DNA of 64,000 bases, taken from Armatimonadota bacterium (GTDB taxonomy: Bacteria > Sysuimicrobiota > Sysuimicrobiia > Sysuimicrobiales > Humicultoraceae). The stretch spans positions 1,284,059 through 1,348,058 of the forward strand of contig JAVKHP010000001.1 in assembly GCA_031459855.1 (NCBI GenBank), written 5' to 3'. The notes beneath the pieces are model-generated. The model saw only the letters and a program-made list of their open reading frames with translations, was not told the DNA's origin and searched no databases. Shown here piece after piece: positions 1-7,428 of this stretch. The translations under genes were made by a program, and so were the position numbers. Numbering within the stretch: position 1 is the stretch's first letter; the number at the start of each line of letters is the position of its first letter.

Positions 1-107
1 ACATCGATTCCCTGGGCGCGCCCGGGAGCGGCGCCGACACGTACGCGGGCATGATGCGGGCCAACACCGCGTTGTTGGTCAGAGGCCTGGGAGGCAACGG
101 GCCGTGA
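1..107 (+). CDS. Metal ABC transporter substrate-binding protein, C-terminal fragment
   Basis: The window opens inside a gene whose last 34 codons can be read from base 3 to the TGA at 105-107. The tail contains a GADTYAGMMRANTALLV-type segment, which resembles the end of Mn/Zn/Fe solute-binding proteins of the ZnuA/MntC/TroA cluster A-1 family. The stop overlaps the GTG of the next gene (GTGA), so the two are translationally coupled, and the following ATPase and permease are of exactly this transporter type. The product should be a lipoprotein or periplasmic metal chaperone. The assignment rests mainly on context because only the tail is visible. Confidence 0.7.
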   Translation, partial: IDSLGAPGSGADTYAGMMRANTALLVRGLGGNGP

Positions 108-862
108 CGCCGGCGGTCGAGGTCCACAACCTGAGCGTCGCCTACGACACCCGCCCGGTGCTCCTGGGCGTCTCCCTCACCGTGCAGCGGGGCGAGGTGG
201 TCGGGGTCATCGGCCCCAATGGCGCCGGCAAGTCCACCTTCTTCCGGGCGCTGCTGGGGCTGGTGACGCCCTGGACCGGGTGGATCCGGCTGCTGGGCGG
301 CGACGTGACGACCAACCGGCGGTGGGTGGCCTATCTGCCGCAGCGGGAGGCCATCGACTGGGACTTCCCGCTCGTCGTGAGCGACGTGGTCATGATGGGC
401 CGCTATCCCCACCTCGGCTGGGGACGGCGGCCGCGTCCCGAGGACCGGCGGATCGTGGCCGCCTGTCTGGACGCCCTGGGGATTGCCGACCTGCACGACC
501 GGCCCATCGGCGCCCTCTCGGGAGGCCAGCAGCAGCGAACGTTCCTCGCGCGGGCGCTGGCGCAGGAGGCGCAGATCCTGCTGCTCGACGAGCCGTTCAT
601 GGGCGTGGATGCGGCCACCGAGCAGGCGATCCTGGCGACGCTGCAGCGGCTGCGCGCCGAGGGGAAAACCGCGCTCATCGTCGACCACGACCTCACGCGC
701 GCCGGGGCCGGCACCTACGACCGGGTCCTCCTGCTGAACCAGCGGCTGGTCGCCTACGGGCCGCCGGCGGAGGTGCTCACGACCGAGGTGCTGCGCACCA
801 CCTACGCCGGCCGCCTCACGCCGCTGGAACGCCTTGGGACGCCCGGAGGGCGGTCCGCATGA
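104..862 (+). CDS. Mn/Zn/Fe ABC transporter ATP-binding protein
   Basis: This 252-aa protein is the cytoplasmic ATPase of a metal (Mn2+/Zn2+/Fe2+) importer of the MntB/ZnuC/TroB group. Walker A GPNGAGKST is at residues 37-45, the signature LSGGQQQ at 138-144 and Walker B LLLDEP at 159-164. The stretch around residues 77-100 (YLPQRE..DWDFP..V.DVVMMGRY) is characteristic of manganese/zinc ATPases. The GTG start at 104 overlaps the upstream stop. The ATG of the permease lies inside this gene's stop (ATGA at 859-862), so the three genes form one operon. The exact metal cannot be decided from sequence. Confidence 0.93.
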   Translation: MTPAVEVHNLSVAYDTRPVLLGVSLTVQRGEVVGVIGPNGAGKSTFFRALLGLVTPWTGWIRLLGGDVTTNRRWVAYLPQREAIDWDFPLVVSDVVMMGRYPHLGWGRRPRPEDRRIVAACLDALGIADLHDRPIGALSGGQQQRTFLARALAQEAQILLLDEPFMGVDAATEQAILATLQRLRAEGKTALIVDHDLTRAGAGTYDRVLLLNQRLVAYGPPAEVLTTEVLRTTYAGRLTPLERLGTPGGRSA

Positions 863-2370
863 CGCTGCTGCGGTCCCTGGTCGAGCCGCTGCAGTACACG
901 TTCATGCAGCAGGCGCTGGTGGGGGCGATCCTGGTCGGCGTGACCTGCGCCGTGATGGGCAGCTTCCTGCTGGTCAAGCGCTGGGCGTTGCTGGGCGACG
1001 CCATCTCCCACGCCGTCCTGCCCGGGGTGGCCGTGGCCTTCCTGCTGGGCGTCCCCTTCGTCGTTGGGGCGCTGGTGACCGGGCTGCTCACCGCGCTTGG
1101 CATCGGCTTCGTGGAGCGGCACACGCGCCTCAAGCAGGACGCGGCCATGGGGCTGCTCTTCGTCAGCGCGTTCGCCCTGGGGCTGGCGATCATCAGCCGC
1201 ATCCGCAGCCCCGTGGATCTGTTCCACGTGCTGTTCGGCAACGTCCTGGCCGTCAGCCGGGGCGACCTGCTGCTCACGGGCAGCGCCGGTCTGGTCGTGG
1301 TCCTCACGATCGTCGTCCTCTTCAAGGAGCTGTTGCTGTGGGCGTTCGACCCCACCATGGCGGAGAGCGTGGGGCTGCCGGTGCGCGCGCTGCACTACCT
1401 CATGCTCCTGCTCACCTCGCTGACCATCGTGGCGTCGCTGCAGGCCGTCGGGATCGTGCTGGTGATCGCCATGCTCATCGCGCCGCCAGCGACCGCCCTC
1501 CTGCTCACGGATCGCTTCCACCGCCTGATCGTCCTGGCCGCGGGCATCGGCGTCGGCGCCGCGGTGGTCGGGCTGTTCCTCTCCTACTACCTCGACGTGG
1601 CCTCCGGCGCGGCCATGGCACTGGTCGGCACGCTGGCGTTCGGCCTCGCCCTGGGCTTCTCGCCGCGGCGGGGCCTGGTGGCCCGGGCGCTCCGCCGACG
1701 TCGAGCGTCGGTCGAGGCCCGCGTGGACGACTACCTCAAGGCGCTCTTCGCCCAGCCGGCGGGCCACGCGACCCTCCCGGAGGTCCTGGGCAACCGGCTG
1801 AGTGAGCCCGCGCCGACCGTCCGCGCCACCGTCCGCCGTCTGGTCGACCTCGGCCTCGCGGAGGTGACGCCGCACGGGGTGCGGCTCACCGCACGGGGAC
1901 GGCGGCAGGCGGCGGAGGTCGTGCGGGCCCACCGGCTCTGGGAGCGGTTCCTGGTCGACCGCGCCGGCCTGCCCTGGGAGGAGGTGCATGCCGCGGCCGA
2001 CCGGATGGAGCACGGCAGCACCCCGGACGTCACCCAGGAGCTGGCACGGGCCGTGGGGGGGCTCGCCGTCGACCCGCACGGCGCGCCGATCCCGACCGAA
2101 GAGGGCGCGGTCGCCGGTCCGGAGGAAGAGTACCTGCTCTCGGAGTTGCAGCCGGGCCAGGGGGCGGTGGTGACGCGCGTCGAGGACGAGGACCCGGAGA
2201 CCCTGCGGGCCCTGTCGGCCCTGGGGCTCGTGCCGGGCCGGGCGATCCGGCTCCTCGCTGCCACCCGTGAGGGCCTGACGGTCGCCGTGGACGGTGTCGA
2301 GACCGCCGTCGCCCGCCGCATCGCGCGCAGCGTGTTCGTGACCCCGACCGGGGAGTCCCGCCCGACCTGA
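859..2370 (+). CDS. Metal ABC permease fused to DtxR/MntR-type repressor and FeoA domain
   Basis: This 503-aa protein has three parts. Residues 1-285 form an ABC-3 family metal permease with about eight hydrophobic segments, including the family motif GDAISHAVLPG near 47-57. Residues about 286-350 form a winged helix like that of DtxR/MntR. Residues about 355-412 match the DtxR dimerisation and metal-sensing domain (RAHRLWERFL, ADRMEH, DPHGAPIP). Residues about 425-495 form an SH3-like FeoA domain. The start at 859 (ATGA overlap with the ATPase) is chosen over longer in-frame extensions, which only shadow the ATPase. A permease joined to its own repressor is known for chlamydial YtgC-YtgR, which is processed to release the repressor. 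Whether this one is cleaved is unknown. Confidence 0.9.
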   Translation: MTLLRSLVEPLQYTFMQQALVGAILVGVTCAVMGSFLLVKRWALLGDAISHAVLPGVAVAFLLGVPFVVGALVTGLLTALGIGFVERHTRLKQDAAMGLLFVSAFALGLAIISRIRSPVDLFHVLFGNVLAVSRGDLLLTGSAGLVVVLTIVVLFKELLLWAFDPTMAESVGLPVRALHYLMLLLTSLTIVASLQAVGIVLVIAMLIAPPATALLLTDRFHRLIVLAAGIGVGAAVVGLFLSYYLDVASGAAMALVGTLAFGLALGFSPRRGLVARALRRRRASVEARVDDYLKALFAQPAGHATLPEVLGNRLSEPAPTVRATVRRLVDLGLAEVTPHGVRLTARGRRQAAEVVRAHRLWERFLVDRAGLPWEEVHAAADRMEHGSTPDVTQELARAVGGLAVDPHGAPIPTEEGAVAGPEEEYLLSELQPGQGAVVTRVEDEDPETLRALSALGLVPGRAIRLLAATREGLTVAVDGVETAVARRIARSVFVTPTGESRPT

Positions 2371-2389
2371 CCGGGCCGGGCCCGCGCGC

Positions 2390-3802
2390 TTACACCTCGA
2401 GCGGCACGCCCGGTGCCGGCTGCAGGATGCGCACCTCGGGGACCAGCGCCTGCCACAGCTCGGCCTTCTCGGTGTGCACCGGCACCAGCACCTCGGGCTG
2501 CAGCGTCCGCACCATGCGGACCAGGTCGACCTGGCCGGCGTGGCCCGAGGCGTGGGTGTTGAGCCGTCGGCGCACCCCCAGCAGGTCCAACCAGTTGTGC
2601 AACCGCCACAGGTCGCGGGCCTGCTCTTCGTCGTGGGCTTCGCTGGCCGAGAAGATGTACAGCGCGTCGGCGCCGATGCCCAGGTCGACGAGGTTCTGGA
2701 CGTCCCAGAAGGACAGCGCGAAGATCATGCGATGCGCCTCCGGCCGCAACTGCTCGGCGGTCCGCGCGGTGGGCCAGGCCAGGACCCGCCGCTCCCAGGT
2801 CTCGTAGTCCTTGTCGCTGTAGGTGCCGCTCTGCTTGCGCTCCTTCAGGATCAGCAGGGGCTCCGTGCGCACGTCCGGCACCAGCGGGTGGCTGCCGTGC
2901 AGGCGGTCGAGGAGGAAGGCGTCCTGCGGGAGCACGACCAGCGACCGGTGGGTCTCGCGGGCGATGCGGACGAAGGTGGCCAGGCGGTACAGGTCTCGGG
3001 GGGCGAAGTCGGCGATCACGGGGCCTGGGGCCTCGCGCACGGCGGCCAGGGCCTCGGCGAACACGTGGTCCTCGGTGCGGCGGTCGGTGACGTCGAGCCG
3101 TGTGCCCTCGGCGATCAGCATCCACACGCCGTCGCGGGCGGCTGCGGCGAGCATCGCCTCGCTGAGGTGCGCCTCCGGACCGTGGAAGCGCAGGTCCCCC
3201 GTGTAGAGCACCGGGCCGCGCGTGGTGTGCAGCAGGAACGCCACACAGCCCAGCATCGAGTGGTCGACCGGCAGGGGCGTCACGTGCAGGCGTCCCAGGG
3301 GCACCGGGCCGGTGAGCGTGCGAAAGGGCCGCACGACCACGCCGCGGTCGCCCGGGAAAGCCGGCCGCGGGCGGAAGTTGACGATCTCGCTCTCGAACTC
3401 GCGCGCGCGGCTGTCCTGGATCGCCGCCAGCGTGCCGTGGGTCAGCGGGGAGCAGTAGACAGGGATGCGCTCGTCGAGGAAGGCGATGTGGCCCGCGTGG
3501 TCGAGGTGGGCATGGGAGAGCAGCACCGCGTCCACGGCGGGGAGATCGTGCACCGGGAGCCCGCAGGGGGCGATCCGCAGCAGGTCCCGCCGGTAGATGC
3601 CCGGCACCGTGGGGAGCACGCCGGTCACCAGCAGGTCGGTGAGCCCCGCGGCCGTGCGCGGTTTCAGGTACTCCTCGAAGAAGCGCTTGCGTCGCGCGTA
3701 GGAGATCCTGAAGTCCAGGAAGACGCGGGTCTCGCCGTCGTCCAGCAGGATCTTGTTCCCGCCGATCTCGTCCGCGCCGCCGTAGACCGTGAGCCGGAGC
3801 AT
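2390..3802 (-). CDS. RNase J-like metallo-beta-lactamase / beta-CASP protein
   Basis: This 470-aa protein has the metal-binding motif HAHLDH at residues 97-102, preceded by an N-terminal GGADEIGGNKILLDDG stretch. Later come a TGDLRFHG segment and the C-terminal motifs SASEAHDEEQ, HASGHA and VPVHTE, expected of beta-CASP enzymes acting on RNA (RNase J or exonuclease type). At 470 aa it is shorter than bona fide RNase J (about 550-600 aa) and lacks an obvious C-terminal dimerisation domain, so it may be a divergent nuclease. It converges on the metal transporter operon with a 19-bp gap. RNA processing or decay is inferred from the family. Confidence 0.8.
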   Translation of the reverse strand: MLRLTVYGGADEIGGNKILLDDGETRVFLDFRISYARRKRFFEEYLKPRTAAGLTDLLVTGVLPTVPGIYRRDLLRIAPCGLPVHDLPAVDAVLLSHAHLDHAGHIAFLDERIPVYCSPLTHGTLAAIQDSRAREFESEIVNFRPRPAFPGDRGVVVRPFRTLTGPVPLGRLHVTPLPVDHSMLGCVAFLLHTTRGPVLYTGDLRFHGPEAHLSEAMLAAAARDGVWMLIAEGTRLDVTDRRTEDHVFAEALAAVREAPGPVIADFAPRDLYRLATFVRIARETHRSLVVLPQDAFLLDRLHGSHPLVPDVRTEPLLILKERKQSGTYSDKDYETWERRVLAWPTARTAEQLRPEAHRMIFALSFWDVQNLVDLGIGADALYIFSASEAHDEEQARDLWRLHNWLDLLGVRRRLNTHASGHAGQVDLVRMVRTLQPEVLVPVHTEKAELWQALVPEVRILQPAPGVPLEV

Positions 3803-3843
3803 TGCGCCCTCTGCCAGGCGTCGCCGGCGTGCCGCGAGCCGGG

Positions 3844-4347
3844 TTACGCCGGTCGCCTCGGCTCCTGCGCCCGCGCGTACTCCCGGCGGCGCCTGGCGAT
3901 GGTGCGCAGGTGGTGGTCCACGTGGTCCACGGCGTGTGCCACGATCTGCTCCACGGTCTGCGGACCGGCCTGCGGGTGCTGCCCGACGCGCTGCCAGGCC
4001 TCGGGCGGCATCTGGCGCAGCAGGTCGGCCGTGGCCTCGCGGACCGCGCGCAGCAGCGCCAGCGAGGCGTCCAGTGATCGGCCGGCGTAGTCCAGGGTCC
4101 GTCCCCAGCGCTCCTGGTCGAACGGAATGACGGCAACGCCGGGGTCGGCCAGGATGTAGCGCAGGCGTGCCGCCAACACCAGATCGGCATCGGCCAGGTG
4201 CACGACGTGCTGATGGATGCTCCAGTGGCCCTGACCGGGTGTGAAGCGCAGCTCATCCGCAGACAGCCCCCGCACGGCCGCGGTCACGAGGCGCGGACCT
4301 TCGACGTAGGCGTTGAGGAGCATGGCGATGCGCTCGGCTGCCGACAT
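3844..4347 (-). CDS. DinB-like four-helix protein
   Basis: This 167-aa protein has the alternating helix pattern and three spaced metal-ligand histidines of the DinB/YfiT-like superfamily: HQHVVHLADAD near residue 46, and a C-terminal AHAVDHVDHHLRT near 138-149. Members bind a divalent metal, and some are thiol-dependent transferases using bacillithiol, mycothiol or glutathione. The substrate here is unknown. The ATG at 4347 is chosen because a GGAG SD lies about 6 bases upstream and the longer open frame only shadows the gene on the other strand. It follows the RNase J-like gene's promoter side by 41 bp and may be co-transcribed with it. Confidence 0.8.
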   Translation of the reverse strand: MSAAERIAMLLNAYVEGPRLVTAAVRGLSADELRFTPGQGHWSIHQHVVHLADADLVLAARLRYILADPGVAVIPFDQERWGRTLDYAGRSLDASLALLRAVREATADLLRQMPPEAWQRVGQHPQAGPQTVEQIVAHAVDHVDHHLRTIARRRREYARAQEPRRPA

Positions 4348-4485
4348 GCGATCTCCTCCGGGCAGGGATCGCCTGCGGCTTCGCGGCAGGCGCCGGTGAT
4401 CCCTCCCCTGGTGTCGCTCCCCGTACGTCGGGCAACCTCTGGCCGATACACGAAGTGCGCTACACTGAAGGCGAAGGAGCGTTGC

Positions 4486-5184
4486 GTGGCTGGGGGCATG
4501 GGTCGGATCCTTGTGTTGCTGTTCGGTGTGCTGGCGGTCGGTGCGCCGGGCCTCGGGGCGTGGGGCCCTCCGGTGGTCGCGGTACCGCCTGCGCCAGCGC
4601 TCGCGCTGCTCGACGTCGCCCATGGGCTCGAAGCCCGTGCGCTGGTGGTCACCGGGACCGTGCGCAATCGCGGGACCGTCCCGGTGCGCGGCATCGCCGT
4701 CGACGTGACCGGCACCACCCCTTCGGGCGCGCCGGCGTTCTTTGGCAGCGATGGTGTGCCCTGGCCGCTGGAGCCCGGTGCCGCGACCCGGTTCACGGTG
4801 CGCCTGCCCCTGGGCGATCGCGTGGTGCGTGCGTACGTGGTGGAGGTCTGGCTGGCCGGCGGCATCCGGCAGGTGCTGGCCAGCGCGCGGCGCGAGGTGG
4901 ATCCGTTCCTCTACCTCCCCGTGCTGCCCGCCATGGTGCGCGTGGAGGGCGGCGTGCGGGGCGACGCCCTGGAGGTGCGTAGCCGCACCGGTGATCTGCC
5001 GGTGACGCACGTGCTGGTCGACGCCACCGTGAGCCTCCCGGGCCGGCCGACCAACAGCCTGGAGCGTTTCGCCCTGCACGTGCCGGCCAACGGCCGCGCA
5101 ACGCTCCCGCTGGGCACCCGGGGCGCCTTCCTGGTGGCCCTACGCGTGGTCGACGTCCGCATCCAGCGGACCTGGCTGGAGTGA
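4486..5184 (+). CDS. Exported protein of unknown function
   Basis: The 232-aa product begins with a hydrophobic segment (GRILVLLFGVLAVGAPGLGAWG) fitting a Sec signal peptide. A beta-rich domain follows, with a VTGTVRNRGTVPVRGIAVDV stretch resembling FxLYD/CARDB-like immunoglobulin-type folds. GTG 4486 is preferred because AAGGAG lies 6 bases upstream; the ATG at 4498 is 18 bases from it and would give 228 aa. It is followed 28 bp later by the FAD oxidoreductase on the same strand. No enzymatic motif is visible. A periplasmic or cell-surface location is inferred. Confidence 0.7.
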   Translation: MAGGMGRILVLLFGVLAVGAPGLGAWGPPVVAVPPAPALALLDVAHGLEARALVVTGTVRNRGTVPVRGIAVDVTGTTPSGAPAFFGSDGVPWPLEPGAATRFTVRLPLGDRVVRAYVVEVWLAGGIRQVLASARREVDPFLYLPVLPAMVRVEGGVRGDALEVRSRTGDLPVTHVLVDATVSLPGRPTNSLERFALHVPANGRATLPLGTRGAFLVALRVVDVRIQRTWLE

Positions 5185-5212
5185 CGGTGAACTCTCGATC
5201 TGGGAGGTGCCC

Positions 5213-6472
5213 ATGGCCCAGCGTGCGGTGGTGATCGGTGGCGGCGCGATCGGGGCGGCCGCAGCCTACTTCCTGGCCGCCGATGGCTGGGACGTCACGC
5301 TGGTCGAGCGCGGCCAGGTGGGCCGCGGCTGCTCGTACGGCAACGCGTGCCTGATCGTGCCCAGCCACGCGCATCCGCTCCCGCAACCCGGCGTCGTGGG
5401 CGAGGCGCTGCGCTGGCTGCTGCACCCTGCTGGCCCGGTGTACATCCGCCCGCGGTTCGATCGGCACCTCGTAGCGTGGCTGTGGCGGTTCTGGCGGGCG
5501 TGCACGCCCGCGGCTGCGGCCCGGGCCCACGACGCGCTGGTGGCACTGGGGCGGTTCAGTTTGGCGCAGTACGAGGACCTGGCGCGCACCGTCGCGTGCT
5601 CGGTCTTCTTCCAGCGCCGCGGGCTCCTGCACGTCTACCTTGGTCCCCGGGCCGCGGAGCACGCGCGGGCCGAGCAGGCACGCTACGCCGCCGACGGTTT
5701 CCCCGGCCGCGTGCTGCTCCGCGACGAGCTGCTGGCGTTCGAGCCGGCCCTGTCCCCGCGCGTGGGCGCCGGCCTCTACCTCGAGGGCGAGGCTCATGGC
5801 GACTCGTTCGCGTTCACCCGAGCCCTGGCCGAGGCCGCGACGGCCCGCGGGGCGCGGGTGGTGACAGGGCGCACGGCGGCGCGCATCAGCACCCGCGACG
5901 GTCGCGTGACCGGCGTGCGCGTCGACGGCGCCCGCAACGAGGACGTACCGGCCGACGTCGTGGTGCTGGCTGCCGGCGCCTGGTCGCCGGGGCTGGCTGC
6001 GACGCTCGGCCTGCGCATCCCGATGCAGCCGGCCAAAGGCTACAGCTGCACCGTGCGGCCGCGCGGGCTGGCGCCGTCGGTGCCGCTGTACGTCATCGGC
6101 CGCCGCGTGGCCATTACGCCGCTTGGGGACCGGCTGCGCTTTGGGGGCACGCTGGAGCTCGCCGGCTACGACGAGCGGATCGACCCGCGGCGCTACCGTG
6201 CCGTGGTGGCCGCCGCTCGCGAGGTGCTGCGCGACGACCTGGCGTGGGACCACGAAGAGGCGTGGTGCGGCCTCCGACCGCTCCTGCCCGACGGCCTGCC
6301 GCTCATCGGGCGCGTGCCGTGGGTCGACGGCGCGATCGTGGCCACCGGGCACGCCATGCTGGGGTTCACGCTGGCGGCGGGCACCGGGCGCGTCGTCGCC
6401 GACCTGGCGGCCGGTCGCCCGCCGGCCGTGCCCCTGGAGGCCTTTGCCGTCGACCGGTTTGGCCGCGCGTGA
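5213..6472 (+). CDS. FAD-dependent D-amino-acid dehydrogenase-like oxidoreductase
   Basis: This 419-aa protein of the DAO family begins with the dinucleotide-binding motif GGGAIGAAAAYFLA (residues about 8-21) and the acidic VTLVERG end of the second strand. It has the DadA-like SYGNACLIVPSHAHPLPQPG segment and a C-terminal FAD motif around GLRPLLPDGLPLIG and ATGHAMLGFTLAAGTGR. DadA-type enzymes oxidise D-amino acids to oxo-acids at the membrane; the substrate here is not predictable. ATG 5213 follows a GGGAGG SD. An in-frame GTG at 5207 falls inside the SD and is unlikely. The stop overlaps a possible GTG start of the next gene. Confidence 0.85.
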   Translation: MAQRAVVIGGGAIGAAAAYFLAADGWDVTLVERGQVGRGCSYGNACLIVPSHAHPLPQPGVVGEALRWLLHPAGPVYIRPRFDRHLVAWLWRFWRACTPAAAARAHDALVALGRFSLAQYEDLARTVACSVFFQRRGLLHVYLGPRAAEHARAEQARYAADGFPGRVLLRDELLAFEPALSPRVGAGLYLEGEAHGDSFAFTRALAEAATARGARVVTGRTAARISTRDGRVTGVRVDGARNEDVPADVVVLAAGAWSPGLAATLGLRIPMQPAKGYSCTVRPRGLAPSVPLYVIGRRVAITPLGDRLRFGGTLELAGYDERIDPRRYRAVVAAAREVLRDDLAWDHEEAWCGLRPLLPDGLPLIGRVPWVDGAIVATGHAMLGFTLAAGTGRVVADLAAGRPPAVPLEAFAVDRFGRA

Positions 6473-6474
6473 GT

Positions 6475-7311
6475 ATGGACCAGGCGGGCGATCGCATGAG
6501 CGCAGCGGCGCCGTCGGCGGTCGTGACGTGCTCGCCCCGCGTGCGGCGGGTGCGGGCCCCCAACCCGTCGCCGATGACCGGCACGGGTACCAACACCTAC
6601 CTGGTGGGCCACGACGCTATCACCGTGATCGATCCGGGCCCGGACGACACGCGCCACGTGGCCGCGGTGCTGGCGGCCACCGGCGGCAGGCCCGTGCGGT
6701 GGATCCTCGTGACGCACCGGCACAGCGACCACGCGCCGGCCGCCGCGGCACTGGCCCAGGCCACGGGCGCCGCCGTGCTGGCCCTGGCCGGCAGCTCCGT
6801 GCCCCACGACCGCGCCCTGTGCGACGGCGAGGTGGTCGAGGGCCCGGACTACACGCTGGACGTCCTGCACACGCCCGGGCACGCCTCCGACCATCTGTGT
6901 GCCCTGCTGCGGGAGGAGCGCGCGCTGTTCGCGGGCGACCTGGTCGCGCAGGGCTCCACCGTGGTGATCGCCCCACCCGATGGCGACATGGCCGCCTACC
7001 TGCGGTCGCTGGCGCGCGTACGCACGCTGGACCTCGCGCGCCTGTACCCGGGCCACGGCGAGCCCGTGGACGCGCCGCGGGCGCTGCTTGACGAGTACAT
7101 CGCGCACCGGCTGATGCGCGAACAGCAGATCCTGAACGCCCTGCAGGACGGTCCGCGGCGTATCGAGGAGCTCGTGGCCGCGATCTACACCGACGTGCCC
7201 GCGGCGTTGCACCCCGTCGCGGCCAGGTCGGTGCTGGCGCACCTCCTCAAGCTGCGGGCCGAGGGCCGCGTGGCCGGCGAGGAAGGCGCGCCCTGGACGT
7301 TGCTGGCGTGA
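6475..7311 (+). CDS. Metallo-beta-lactamase fold hydrolase, LACTB2-like
   Basis: This 278-aa protein has the zinc motif THRHSDHAP (His81, His83, Asp85, His86), an HTPGHASDH segment carrying a further metal His, FAGDLV and YPGHG. A C-terminal winged-helix-like tail (residues about 215-278) is typical of the LACTB2/beta-lactamase-like 2 group. Substrates of these proteins range from thioesters to single-stranded RNA. An N-terminal TNTYLVG precedes the first strand. Starts at GTG 6469 (overlapping the previous TGA), ATG 6475 or ATG 6496 are all in frame and none has a strong SD. Translational coupling to the FAD enzyme is likely. Confidence 0.85.
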   Translation: MDQAGDRMSAAAPSAVVTCSPRVRRVRAPNPSPMTGTGTNTYLVGHDAITVIDPGPDDTRHVAAVLAATGGRPVRWILVTHRHSDHAPAAAALAQATGAAVLALAGSSVPHDRALCDGEVVEGPDYTLDVLHTPGHASDHLCALLREERALFAGDLVAQGSTVVIAPPDGDMAAYLRSLARVRTLDLARLYPGHGEPVDAPRALLDEYIAHRLMREQQILNALQDGPRRIEELVAAIYTDVPAALHPVAARSVLAHLLKLRAEGRVAGEEGAPWTLLA

Positions 7312-7428
7312 CCGCCGGCGACCGACAACGCCGGCAGCCCCCATGTGCTTCCGCCAGGGGCCGGACCGACACCGGGACAACCTCGCAGTCCCGCCTCCCG
7401 GCGGCGAAGACCGGGGATCTGAGGCCGC

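Noticed and set aside
802-2079. Long minus-strand open frame opposite the permease-repressor fusion
   Set aside because: It is antisense to a well-supported gene, has His/Gln/Arg-rich low-complexity composition and no start context. It is a by-product of high third-position GC.
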